Shown: positions 9,118 through 17,181, counted from the first letter of the stretch. The stretch: DNA of 64,000 nucleotides from Serratia quinivorans (GCF_946227985.1 NZ_CAMKGL010000001.1:124001-188000); one strand, 5' to 3'. Notes: generated from the letters alone by a model not told the origin. Made by a program: numbers and translations.

Positions 9118-10149
9118 TTACTTCACCAGGAAGGCTTTAAACTGGGGGGTCATCACGGCACTGAACCCTTCGTCGGTCTTGCTGATCAGATAGACCGCCA
9201 GCCCTTTCTCCTGCGCCAGTTTCAGGGCTTTTTCTGTCCCCAGTACCATCAGTCCGGTATCCCAACCGTCGGCTTCCAGCGCGGTTGGGGCGATCACCGT
9301 GGCGGACACCAGACGGTGGGTTATCGGCCGGCCGGTGGTGGGATCGATCACGTGCGAATAGCGCTTACCGTCCTGTTCGAAATAGTTGCGGTAGCTACCG
9401 GCAGTACTGATGCCATAACCCTGTAAATCCACCAAAGCCTGTACCGCATTTTCGCGGTCGGTAGGCTTTTGGATCGCCACCCGCCAGGGTTTGCCCTGGC
9501 CGTTAACGCCGCGGGAAGAAACCGCACCGCCAACCGAGACCAGGTAGTTGGTGATGCCGTTGCGCGCCATCAACCCTACCAACTGGTCAACGCCATAGCC
9601 TTCACCCAGCGTTGAGAGATCGACATACATCTCCGGCAGATCTTTTTGCAACCATTCACCATGATCGTCAGCGATCAGTTTGAGGTGCTGCAGGCCAACA
9701 TTTTTTTGCGCCGCCTCTATTTGCTGTTGGCTCGGTACCTTGACCACTCGCTTATCCGGCCCAAAGCCCCACAAATTGACCAGTGGGCCGACGGTAATAT
9801 TCATCGCGCCCTGAGTATCGCGGCCGATGCGCTGGGCCATCAGAATAATGTCCGCCATGCCGCGTGGGATCTGCTGTGGATCTACGCTGCGGCTCTGATT
9901 AAAGCGCGACAGCACAGAATCATTGCGGTAGGTGGAGATATCGTCGTTGGCGCGTTCCAGCACGGCGTCGATCTGCTGCTGTAACTGTTGTTGATTGATG
10001 GCCACATCACCGCTGACCTTGACGCTGTAGAAGGTGCCCATGGTTTTGCCCTCAATATCAATCTGCGGGCGGGTATTCTGGTCATTGCAGGCGGTCAGCA
10101 AGCTGAGCGCCATGCTCAGCAACAGCCCTTTGGCGAAAACGTTAGCCAT
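9118..10149 (-). CDS. apbE: FAD:protein FMN transferase ApbE
   Basis: ApbE is a periplasmic, membrane-tethered enzyme that transfers FMN from FAD onto threonines of target proteins such as the NqrB, NqrC and RnfG subunits. The 343-residue precursor has a lipoprotein signal with lipobox LTAC (cysteine about 21). The mature protein contains GKTMGTFYSVKVSG, the YVDLSTLGEGYGVDQLV stretch and the SHVIDPTTGRPITH motif that binds FAD and magnesium. It is a single gene, divergent from ybiR, with no flavoprotein target encoded next to it. Confidence 0.95.
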   Translation of the reverse strand: MANVFAKGLLLSMALSLLTACNDQNTRPQIDIEGKTMGTFYSVKVSGDVAINQQQLQQQIDAVLERANDDISTYRNDSVLSRFNQSRSVDPQQIPRGMADIILMAQRIGRDTQGAMNITVGPLVNLWGFGPDKRVVKVPSQQQIEAAQKNVGLQHLKLIADDHGEWLQKDLPEMYVDLSTLGEGYGVDQLVGLMARNGITNYLVSVGGAVSSRGVNGQGKPWRVAIQKPTDRENAVQALVDLQGYGISTAGSYRNYFEQDGKRYSHVIDPTTGRPITHRLVSATVIAPTALEADGWDTGLMVLGTEKALKLAQEKGLAVYLISKTDEGFSAVMTPQFKAFLVK

Positions 10150-10305
10150 AAAAAATCCTTCAAATCTGGGAAAGGCGTTACAAATAAAGCAAAGTGCGGC
10201 GAATGAAAAGCGGATAAAGGTAAAAGAGCATTTTACTGGCGTTGCCGTCGCGCTTGGGCTAACTTCTGGCTCCTGATCCCCGGTTGTTTTTTTGAAGCGC
10301 TCAAC

Positions 10306-11418
10306 ATGAGTTCAAATATCGTTATCCGGCTGTTCCAGCCGTTCCTGAAAGATCGTTTTTTACATATTCTGCTGGTGGCCGGCGTGTTGATGGCGGTTGT
10401 TAATCCGCAACAACTGCCTGCACTCGGCGGTTTTATCGACTGGCGAACCATTATTACCCTGCTGGGACTGATGCTGTTGACCAAGGGGGTTGAGGTCAGC
10501 GGCTATTTTGACTTTATTGGCCGCAAGATAGTCAATACGCTGCACAGTGAGCGGCGGCTGGCGCTGTTTCTGGTGTTTGCTGCCGCACTTTTGTCGTCAT
10601 TCCTGACCAACGACGTGGCGCTGTTTATCGTTATTCCGCTGACTATCACGCTAAAAAAACTGTCTTCGCTGCCAATTAGTCGGTTAATTATCTTCCAGGC
10701 GCTGGCGGTCAATGCCGGTTCGCTGCTGACACCGATTGGTAACCCGCAGAACATTTTGCTATGGAGCAAATCCTCGCTGTCGTTTCTGGCTTTTATTGCC
10801 CAGATGGCGCCCTTTGGTGCAGCGATGCTGGCCAGCCTGCTGCTGTTAACCTGGTTCAGTTTCCCGGCGCGGGAGATCGTTAAAGCCCCACATACCGAAG
10901 GCTACCCTTACCAGCGACGCCTGTTGCTGAGCTGCGTGGCACTGTACGTGATTTTTCTGCTGTGTCTGGATATCGACCTGCCACTGTATGGCCTGTTGGC
11001 GGTGTTCGCCGGTTTTTTACTGCTGGCACGCCGGGTGTTGTTGCAGATTGACTGGAGCCTGATTTTTGTCTTTATCGCCATGTTTATTGACGTGGGGTTA
11101 TTCACCCGTCTTGAGGCCGTTCAGCCCTGGTTCGCGGACATTGCCAGGCTGGGCGAGGGGGGTATTTATGCCCTGGGGATCGGCCTGTCGCAGGTGATCA
11201 GCAACGTGCCGGCGACCATTTTACTGCTTAACTACGTGCCTTCCAGCCAACTGTTGGCCTATGCGGTCAACGCCGGTGGCTTTGGCTTGGCGATAGGCTC
11301 ACTGGCTAACCTGATTGCACTGCGGATGGCGGGCGAGCGAAAAATCTGGCTGAAATTCCATTACTACTCGCTGCCACTGCTGGCATGGAGTGGTTTGCTC
11401 GGCTGGTTGCTGGCTTAA
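10306..11418 (+). CDS. ybiR: SLC13/ArsB-type inner-membrane permease YbiR
   Basis: A 370-residue polytopic protein of the ion-transporter superfamily with about ten hydrophobic segments. It aligns by eye over its length with E. coli YbiR: DWRTIITLLGLMLLTKGVE near residue 45, the substrate-loop-like LTNDVALFIVIPLTITLK near 100, AGSLLTPIGNPQNILLW near 145, and the C-terminal GLSQVISNVPATILLLNYVP. The substrate is not established. It converges on pepT across a hairpin. Confidence 0.88.
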   Translation: MSSNIVIRLFQPFLKDRFLHILLVAGVLMAVVNPQQLPALGGFIDWRTIITLLGLMLLTKGVEVSGYFDFIGRKIVNTLHSERRLALFLVFAAALLSSFLTNDVALFIVIPLTITLKKLSSLPISRLIIFQALAVNAGSLLTPIGNPQNILLWSKSSLSFLAFIAQMAPFGAAMLASLLLLTWFSFPAREIVKAPHTEGYPYQRRLLLSCVALYVIFLLCLDIDLPLYGLLAVFAGFLLLARRVLLQIDWSLIFVFIAMFIDVGLFTRLEAVQPWFADIARLGEGGIYALGIGLSQVISNVPATILLLNYVPSSQLLAYAVNAGGFGLAIGSLANLIALRMAGERKIWLKFHYYSLPLLAWSGLLGWLLA

Positions 11419-11447
11419 GAGCGATATTTCTACTTGAAATACCGCTC
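11419..11447. terminator. Hairpin between convergent ybiR and pepT
   Basis: GAGCGATATTTC and GAAATACCGCTC form a 12-bp stem with one mismatch and a five-base loop, starting right at the ybiR stop. Confidence 0.65.
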
Positions 11448-11463
11448 TCCTTTGGCGCATCTG

Positions 11464-12696
11464 TTAGCCGCGTGCGGCCAGCAAACAGATGCTGCGGGTG
11501 ACCTGATAGGACTTCACAAAGGCGCTGACCGGCAGAAATTCAAAGCGCGAATGGAAATTGTGCGCACCGGTGAAGTAGTTGGGAGTCACCAGCCCGCGGC
11601 TGGATAACGCAGCACCGTCGGTACCACCGCGCATCGGGATCACCTTTGGCGGAATACCGTGGGCGGCGAGTGCGCCGAAAATCAGTTCGATGGCACGTTT
11701 ATCTTCACCGATCGAGTTACTGATATTGCTGTAGATATCCGTGACGCTGCAGCTTACCCGGGCGCGCGGATAGTTTGCCGCCACCTGCTGCACCACTTCT
11801 TGAATGCGTTCTTTACGCGCATTGAAACTCGCCAGATCGAAATCACGGATCGACACTTTCAACGTGGCGAGGTTGGCATTGGCCGTCAGGTCGTTGAACC
11901 AGAAGTAGCCTTCACGTCCCTCGGTATGCTCCGGCGTATCCCGGCTGTCGAACTGATTGATGATGTCGTTGGCGATACGAATCGGGTTGATCAGCACATT
12001 TTTGGCCGACATCGGGTGAGCGGTCACCCCCTCAATACGGATTTCCGCTGCCGCGGCGTTGAAATTTTCATACACCACTTCGCCCAGTTCGCAGCAGTCG
12101 ATGGTATAGGCGAAGTCTACGTCAAAGCGTGCCAGATCCAGTGCCTTGGCACCGCGCAGGCCAATCTCTTCATCCGGCACAAAAGCCACCAGGATATCGC
12201 CGTGACGGTCGGTAGCGCTCAGGTTAGCCAGCAGGGTCATCACTACCGTCACCGCCGCCTTGTTATCGGCGCCGAGTACGCTGGTACCGTCGCTGAAAAT
12301 AATCTCTTCATTCGGGTAGGCCAGGATCTCCGGGTGCTCGGCGGTGCGCAACCAGATGTCATGCTCTGCGTTCAGGCACAGATCCTGGCCGCTAAAGCGC
12401 AGGCGCTGCGGGTGAATATTTGCCGACAGACCGACGTCAACGGTATCGATATGGGTAATAAAACCGATGCGCGGCGCACCGGGCTGGTTGCCGGGTTTAC
12501 GTGCGGTAACGGTGGCGTGCTCATCAATTTGCACATCAGTCATCCCCAACTCGCGCAGTTCGGCTGCCAGCAGTTTGGCCATATCATGCTGACCCGGAGT
12601 GCTGGGCAGGGTTGTGGCGGTGGCATCGCTCTGGCTGGTTACCGCCAGATAGCGGAAGAAACGTTCGGTGAGCTGTTCGGCTATGGCGCTGGTCAT
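11464..12696 (-). CDS. pepT: Peptidase T (tripeptide aminopeptidase)
   Basis: PepT is a cytoplasmic dizinc M20 aminopeptidase that removes the N-terminal residue of tripeptides. The 410-residue protein has the M20 motifs: metal ligand in FITHIDTVD (about residue 80), bridging aspartate in LGADNKAAV (about 140), the catalytic glutamates in VPDEEIGLRGAK (about 173), and IDCCELGE before the dimerisation domain. The last metal histidine is in GAHNFHSRFE near residue 380. The length equals that of E. coli PepT within a few residues. Confidence 0.96.
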   Translation of the reverse strand: MTSAIAEQLTERFFRYLAVTSQSDATATTLPSTPGQHDMAKLLAAELRELGMTDVQIDEHATVTARKPGNQPGAPRIGFITHIDTVDVGLSANIHPQRLRFSGQDLCLNAEHDIWLRTAEHPEILAYPNEEIIFSDGTSVLGADNKAAVTVVMTLLANLSATDRHGDILVAFVPDEEIGLRGAKALDLARFDVDFAYTIDCCELGEVVYENFNAAAAEIRIEGVTAHPMSAKNVLINPIRIANDIINQFDSRDTPEHTEGREGYFWFNDLTANANLATLKVSIRDFDLASFNARKERIQEVVQQVAANYPRARVSCSVTDIYSNISNSIGEDKRAIELIFGALAAHGIPPKVIPMRGGTDGAALSSRGLVTPNYFTGAHNFHSRFEFLPVSAFVKSYQVTRSICLLAARG

Positions 12697-12912
12697 GCGA
12701 GTTCCTCTCGGTAAGCGGTCTATCGGTTTTAATGCTAAATCAGCCGGTTGTCCAATGGTGCAATGCTTTCGCTATCGGAATGCGAGACGCCGCTCAAAAT
12801 AAAAAAATAGCGGGGCAACTAGGAAATAGTCGCGGGTAACTGCGGCAAAATCGTTGTTAGCTCTGGGGTGCGGATGCCCCAACAAAAAAATCTGAACGCT
12901 AAAGGAGAATTC

Positions 12913-13809
12913 ATGCGCTCACGTCACGCTTTGCTTATAACTTTGTTATCCCTGGGAATATCTCAGACTGCCTGGTCCTCTACCGACGGTGGTCATGCCA
13001 ACAGCAACGCCAATAGCCGCGAAGTGGCCAGCGCGCTGGGCGGCCTGAAGAACAAAACCTATAGCCTGGATCAGGCTCCGAAGATCCGCGTAGCCAGCTT
13101 CAATATTGCCGCCGGTAAAGTCAGTGACATGACCGCCATCGCCAAGGCGATCAAGGCGATGAACGTCGACGTGGTGGCGCTGCAGGAAGTGGACAAGCTG
13201 ACCGGCCGCAGCGGCAAGCTGGATCAGGCTGATGAACTGGCCAAGCTGACCGGTATGCACGTGGTCTTTGGCCGCGCGATTGACTTTGACGGCGGGGAAT
13301 ATGGCCTGGCGTTCCTGTCAAAATATCCGCTGCATGACAGCAAAATCTACCCGCTGCCCTCCGGCCAGCGAGAACAGCGCATTGCCTTCAGTGCCCAGAC
13401 CGACGTGCCTGAGTTCCCGGCGCCGATTACGCTGATCAACACCCATCTGGACACCAAGGAAGATCCGGCCATGCGTCTGGAACAGGTGCGTGAATTGAAC
13501 GATCGCACCATTGAGATGCGCGGTATCAAGCTGTTGTTTGGCGATATGAACGACGTTCCGGGCAGCGTCACCTGGAGCGAACTCAGCCGTTACTGGAACG
13601 ACATCATGCCCACCGCGCAAGATGGCCGCAGTTGGCCGGCGGAAAATGCCGAAATCAAGGTCGACTACATCTTTAGCGGCAATGCCCAACGCTGGCATCT
13701 GGACAGCCTGACGGTGCCGAACGCCAGCGGCGACTGGAACGGTATTCACTGGCCGGCAGTCAGCGATCACCTGCCGGTGGTTGCCGAGCTGCGCTTGACC
13801 GAGCAGTAG
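12913..13809 (+). CDS. Secreted endonuclease/exonuclease/phosphatase-family protein
   Basis: A 298-residue protein with a signal peptide (MRSRHALLITLLSLGISQTA, cleavage near the WSS) and an EEP fold of the DNase I/sphingomyelinase superfamily. The catalytic elements are VASFNIA, ALQEVD with the metal-binding glutamate, INTHLD, FGDMND and the terminal SDHLPV with the catalytic Asp-His pair. The ATG at 12913 follows AAGGAG and was preferred to an upstream in-frame ATG at 12868. The substrate, whether nucleic acid, phospholipid or phosphoester, cannot be read from the sequence. It was probably part of the locus before the island next to it arrived. Confidence 0.85.
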   Translation: MRSRHALLITLLSLGISQTAWSSTDGGHANSNANSREVASALGGLKNKTYSLDQAPKIRVASFNIAAGKVSDMTAIAKAIKAMNVDVVALQEVDKLTGRSGKLDQADELAKLTGMHVVFGRAIDFDGGEYGLAFLSKYPLHDSKIYPLPSGQREQRIAFSAQTDVPEFPAPITLINTHLDTKEDPAMRLEQVRELNDRTIEMRGIKLLFGDMNDVPGSVTWSELSRYWNDIMPTAQDGRSWPAENAEIKVDYIFSGNAQRWHLDSLTVPNASGDWNGIHWPAVSDHLPVVAELRLTEQ

Positions 13810-13834
13810 TTTAATCAAAAGCAGTATTGTCAGC

Positions 13835-13909
13835 TTAAACGGGTGAGATCCGCGCCAGTCGTTCGATGGCGGCGCGGATTTCACCGGGTGTCAGGGCCGA
13901 AAAGCCTAT
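13835..13909 (-). pseudogene. 3' remnant of a MocR-type regulator/aminotransferase gene
   Basis: On the minus strand a short frame reads GFSALTPGEIRAAIERLARI, followed by three residues and a stop codon at 13835-13837. This matches the usual C-terminal helix of MocR/GntR-aminotransferase proteins, in which a glutamate-rich turn precedes EIRAAIERLA. The frame is closed by an in-frame stop at 13910-13912, and no upstream part of such a gene is present. It looks like the left edge of a deletion made when the bacteriocin island was acquired. Confidence 0.55.
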
Positions 13910-13981
13910 TCACATCGAAGACGTTTCACATGGTAAAGGCCAAACCCAAACCTATTGGCATACTGTCTTGAAATCCGAATC

Positions 13982-14020
13982 TGGACATTTCCGCATCAAT
14001 GAATAATAATTATCATTACC
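13982..14020 (+). promoter_or_regulatory. Immunity-gene promoter overlapped by a Fur-like box
   Basis: TGGACA (13982-13987) and TAATAA (14004-14009) are separated by 16 bp and can serve as -35 and -10. Bases 14002-14020 (AATAATAATTATCATTACC) agree with the 19-bp Fur consensus GATAATGATAATCATTATC at 15 positions and cover the -10. AT-richness could give a chance match. Confidence 0.5.
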
Positions 14021-14042
14021 AACAAGAAAACAGGAAGTTACA

Positions 14043-14570
14043 ATGAATAGTGACGCGTTAGTATGGAAAAAATTCGCGCAAATAGGGTTAATCGGCGTTG
14101 CGCCGTTAATTATTCTATTCACTTTTTTCAAACTATCTCCTGATAATTCGATTTTTATTTATTTTTCTGACCTGACTAAAGATTTTAGTGCAAACATTTC
14201 GACGACTAATTTGGCACTCACAAAACCTCTTGCATTTTATTGCAAAGTAGCACCTTTTTTTTCTCTGTACTTTGCAGCTAAACACATAAATCAAGTGAAG
14301 TCCAAACCAAATATAAAAAACATGGCTTCGATGGTTTTTTATTCAATCGGTTTTGTTGCTGTATACTTAATCATGTTTTATATTTTTGTGGTAGGCCAGT
14401 TTGACATGAATAATGGAAATCGCCTGTTGAAGGCTACTGCATCAAATGATTATACAATCATTCTCTATTATATTATTGTTTTTGCCGGGATGTACACGCT
14501 AACATTTATACTCTTGATGTTAGTGAGGCTTTTGTATTCCGAGTTTAGAAAATCCATAATATATAAATAG
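14043..14570 (+). CDS. Colicin A-type immunity protein (inner membrane)
   Basis: A 175-residue AT-rich gene on the strand opposite the colicin-like gene and convergent with it, which is the arrangement of pore-forming colicins and their immunity genes. The product has four hydrophobic segments at about residues 13-29, 62-78, 97-120 and 138-163, joined by charged loops. That fits the A-type immunity family (4 helices, about 178 residues) rather than the shorter 3-helix E1 type. The ATG follows AGGAAG at a good distance. It presumably blocks the pore domain in the inner membrane. The assignment rests on topology and context, since sequence identity in this family is low. Confidence 0.75.
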   Translation: MNSDALVWKKFAQIGLIGVAPLIILFTFFKLSPDNSIFIYFSDLTKDFSANISTTNLALTKPLAFYCKVAPFFSLYFAAKHINQVKSKPNIKNMASMVFYSIGFVAVYLIMFYIFVVGQFDMNNGNRLLKATASNDYTIILYYIIVFAGMYTLTFILLMLVRLLYSEFRKSIIYK

Positions 14571-14600
14571 AGCCTTATGGGAAAAGGCTCTATTTATTTT
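14565..14600. terminator. Bidirectional terminator between immunity and colicin genes
   Basis: AAATAGAGCCTT (14565-14576) pairs perfectly with AAGGCTCTATTT (14584-14595), followed by ATTTT. The stem includes the immunity stop codon and lies 19 bp from the end of the convergent colicin gene. Confidence 0.85.
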
Positions 14601-14613
14601 ACGTGACTGCCTA

Positions 14614-15687
14614 TTAATGTGCTGTGCGGACAACTTCGTTGTTGAACTTTTCAACCAGCCCTGCATCAATATAAGATGCACCATATGCAATCAGCACTGA
14701 GGCAGAAATTGCCAAGGCTGAAGTAGCAAGCACTGATAATCCAAGCAGTGACAATACGCCGGTCACCATAGCCATTGCGACGGCACTGGCAACACCACTG
14801 AGTACCATGGCCTCGACTTCATATACCAACGGTCCCCAGTTACCGGTATTATAACCCTCTGTGGCTTTTTCACGGATCTTATCAATCTTCATGACAATAT
14901 CTGTCACCTTGAAGAATTTACTAAACTGACCAAGCCGATTTGCCATATCTTGAGCATTAACATTTTTCATTGCATTAATAAGTGCTTGCTTATCTCCTTG
15001 TTTCACTTTCATTGAAGGATTTGACATCACTTTGTTAAATGACGCTATCGCATCATTATAACTTCGGATGTTTCTACCTTGAAAGTTCCGAATATTATTA
15101 GCAATTGCGTCAGCATAACTTTTATATTGTCGGCCAGCATGATTGCTAATTTTCTCACCTGCATCAGCGATAACTCCGCTAGCTTCCATGAGAAAATTCC
15201 TTTCATCTTTCACGTACGCAGTGACTTCCTTTTTGGCCGTATCTCTGCGAGATGCCCAGGAAGGATTATGGTAATTTTTGGGTGCGACGACTTCTTCAAG
15301 ACCTGTAATACTATCATCTTTTTGGACGTAAACTAAAAAAACAGAATCCTTACCGACGCGAGCATAATACCGTCGAGGTTTCCTACTATCGATTTCTACT
15401 ATTCCGTCATAAACAATATTTGGATGGCCAGGAATAGATTTCAGATATTTCTTTCCTGAGGAACTGCTATTATTTCCACCTTTGTTACCATCACCAGTAT
15501 CGCCACCCCAATGAACTCCGCTACCAGAATCAAGAGCATGAACTCCCTCGAAGGTCATCGTCACACCGTTAATCGTGTCTGTTAGTGTTCCGCCGTGCCC
15601 CACGTTAGGACCACCGCTAAGGCCAGTAGAACCTCCCTTCACACCACCGGTTGGGCCACGACTATCTTTCCCGTCTCCACCACTCAT
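14614..15687 (-). CDS. Compact pore-forming colicin-like bacteriocin
   Basis: This 357-residue protein has three parts. Residues 1-80 are Gly/Ser-rich, begin MSGGDG like the E-group nuclease colicins, and contain SGSGVHWGGDTGDGNKGG (54-71), resembling their OmpF-binding segment. Residues 81-160 form a short middle region with weak resemblance to the colicin N receptor domain. Residues 165-357 are a colicin pore domain: NFQGRNIRSYNDAIASFNKV, DMANRLGQFSKFFKV, REKATEGYNTGNWGPL and a hydrophobic helical hairpin at 294-338. It should kill by depolarising the inner membrane. It is smaller than colicin N (387 residues). No classical TolB or TonB box is obvious, and no lysis gene follows. AAGGAG precedes the ATG. 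Confidence 0.88.
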   Translation of the reverse strand: MSGGDGKDSRGPTGGVKGGSTGLSGGPNVGHGGTLTDTINGVTMTFEGVHALDSGSGVHWGGDTGDGNKGGNNSSSSGKKYLKSIPGHPNIVYDGIVEIDSRKPRRYYARVGKDSVFLVYVQKDDSITGLEEVVAPKNYHNPSWASRRDTAKKEVTAYVKDERNFLMEASGVIADAGEKISNHAGRQYKSYADAIANNIRNFQGRNIRSYNDAIASFNKVMSNPSMKVKQGDKQALINAMKNVNAQDMANRLGQFSKFFKVTDIVMKIDKIREKATEGYNTGNWGPLVYEVEAMVLSGVASAVAMAMVTGVLSLLGLSVLATSALAISASVLIAYGASYIDAGLVEKFNNEVVRTAH

Positions 15688-15706
15688 ATAAAGCTCCTTT
15701 TATATT

Positions 15707-15724
15707 CCTTAACGGTTATTAAGG
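15707..15724. promoter_or_regulatory. Palindrome in the colicin leader, possible operator
   Basis: CCTTAA and TTAAGG flank a six-base centre, 20-37 bp before the colicin start codon. No LexA box of the form CTGT-N8-ACAG is present between 15688 and 15802. What binds the palindrome, if anything, is unknown. Confidence 0.3.
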
Positions 15725-15801
15725 TAGGGGCATTATTGGTTAGTTCGAATGTGGAATAAATCACTTCGCGTTGTTTTACGGCTGACACAACAGACTAATA
15801 A

Positions 15802-16002
15802 GTTTATGTCACTTATTGCGATGGTATTGGCTGCAACGGCTCCACCAAAGGGGCGTATAAACTGGCGCTACAAGGGTTTCGGGTGAAAGAGTTGATTGGC
15901 GGTTTGGACTTCTGGCTTCGCGATGGCCATCCATTGGCCACCGGTGAACAGCCGGGCTCGCTGCAGGGAAGTGCTATTGGCGAAGACTGCGGCTGCGCCT
16001 GA
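15802..16002 (+). pseudogene. C-terminal remnant of a rhodanese-domain gene
   Basis: An open frame without a start reads VYVTYCDGIGCNGSTKGAYK and continues with LALQGFRVKELIGGLDFWLR, ending CGCA before the TGA at 16000-16002. The active-site loop C-D-G-I-G-C-N-G-S-T-K and the ELIGGLDFW helix are typical of the last 65 residues of rhodanese/sulfurtransferase domains. Upstream the frame is stopped by TAA codons at 15796-15801, where the AT-rich island begins. The 5' half of the gene is absent, so this is the right edge of the island insertion. It ends 5 bp before the flk stop. Confidence 0.75.
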
Positions 16003-16006
16003 GGGA

Positions 16007-17035
16007 TTAAAACACCAGCGCCAATACCAGAGCCAGCACCAGAATAAACAGGATAAACGCCACGGCCGGTTTGCTCAGCGCTTTTTGCAGCGGTTGGGGC
16101 AGGGCAGCAATCAGTGGGTTGAGCAACGGCTGCGGTTCGGCATGGCTGCCGGACTGCGGCTGTGCCGGACCGGTCTTTTCCAAACGGCGCGCAAACAGCT
16201 GGTTGATCAGGTCGCTCATCTGCGGATGGGTCAGCGGTGCGCCGGCATTGCAGTGAAAACGTGACTGACAGTAGTCATTCAACTGTTGCTGCTCCTGCGG
16301 ATCCGCAGGATGCTTAAGTGCGGCTAACAGGTTGTTCAGCGTCGGTGCGGTTTGCGGGCTCAGCGCTACCTTCACCTGCAAAAACTGATTCAGCAGTTGG
16401 AAATGGCGAGCGGGCAGCGGATCGTTGGTTTTGACCCCGCTGAGATCAAACAGCGTCTGCCAAATTTTGACCGGCGATTCGCCGGTGGCGGCGCTCAGCT
16501 TGGTCACCTGCAGTTGCAGGCTTTGATGTTCTGCAGGCAGCAGCGGGCGATCGCTGGTGGTGGTTTGTTGCGGGAGCGGGATGGTCAGGCTGCCGGTCTG
16601 CAACAGGTTTAATACCTGCTGCAACTGCGGGTGGCTCAATTGACTCAGCACCGTATGGCCAAACTGCTGGCGAATAAAGTCGCTGACGGCCTGGCGGTTA
16701 TTGCCCTGCGGCAGCAGATCGGTGAGTTGTTGCAACAATTGGCGGTTGGCATGGCTCTGCTGCACCTGCGCCAGGCGGTTTTGCAACAGTTGCTCGGCCG
16801 GTTGGAAATGGCGTGCCAGTAGCTCACTGTTATTGTCTGTTTGCAGATCATGACGCAGCGTGACCCAAATCTCTGCGGACTTGGCCGGGCTGAGCGCCAT
16901 GATCTTGACGATCAGCTTCTCCAGCGTCGTGCGTTGTGCCGGGGAGAGCGGACTACCGTCAGTGGTTGTGGTTTTGTCCGGGCTAGGGGAACGATCGCTG
17001 GCGATCGGGGTGCCCGGTCCACTCAAAGGTTGCAT
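16007..17035 (-). CDS. flk: Flagella biosynthesis regulator Flk
   Basis: Flk is a membrane-anchored cytoplasmic protein that in Salmonella couples hook and ring completion to substrate switching and late flagellar gene expression. The 342-residue product begins MQPLSGPGTP, close to the E. coli start MIQPISGPPP. It shares GNNRQAVSDFIRQQFG near residue 115, DRPLLPAEHQSLQLQVTKLS near 170, and LLNPLIAALP before a single C-terminal membrane helix (AFILFILVLALVLALVF) that serves as tail anchor. Glutamine content is high. No flagellar genes are nearby. Confidence 0.9.
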   Translation of the reverse strand: MQPLSGPGTPIASDRSPSPDKTTTTDGSPLSPAQRTTLEKLIVKIMALSPAKSAEIWVTLRHDLQTDNNSELLARHFQPAEQLLQNRLAQVQQSHANRQLLQQLTDLLPQGNNRQAVSDFIRQQFGHTVLSQLSHPQLQQVLNLLQTGSLTIPLPQQTTTSDRPLLPAEHQSLQLQVTKLSAATGESPVKIWQTLFDLSGVKTNDPLPARHFQLLNQFLQVKVALSPQTAPTLNNLLAALKHPADPQEQQQLNDYCQSRFHCNAGAPLTHPQMSDLINQLFARRLEKTGPAQPQSGSHAEPQPLLNPLIAALPQPLQKALSKPAVAFILFILVLALVLALVF

Positions 17036-17054
17036 ATCACCTGTCCTTCGCTGT

Positions 17055-17181
17055 ATATCCCCTGCTTACTTGGCGTTGCCACTATGTTGGCTGCGCAATC
17101 TCACCCGAATCACTTACCTGAGTAAGCTCATCGGAACTCGCTTGCTTGCCGCCTTGCCGCAACACCCATTACTTTGGGGAG
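17055..17181 (-). repeat. ERIC repeat, copy 3
   Basis: A palindromic element beginning TATATCCCC and ending near TTTGGGGA, with the core AATCACTTACCTGAGTAAGC. It occupies about half of the 303-bp flk-scsA gap. Confidence 0.8.

Noticed and set aside
11659-12714. A 351-codon open frame opposite pepT
   Set aside because: Pure shadow of pepT; the pepT frame carries all M20 motifs.
15780-15795. CTGACACAACAG as a possible LexA box for the colicin gene
   Set aside because: The spacing is CTG-N6-CAG rather than CTGT-N8-ACAG, and it overlaps the rhodanese remnant region more than 90 bp from the start codon.
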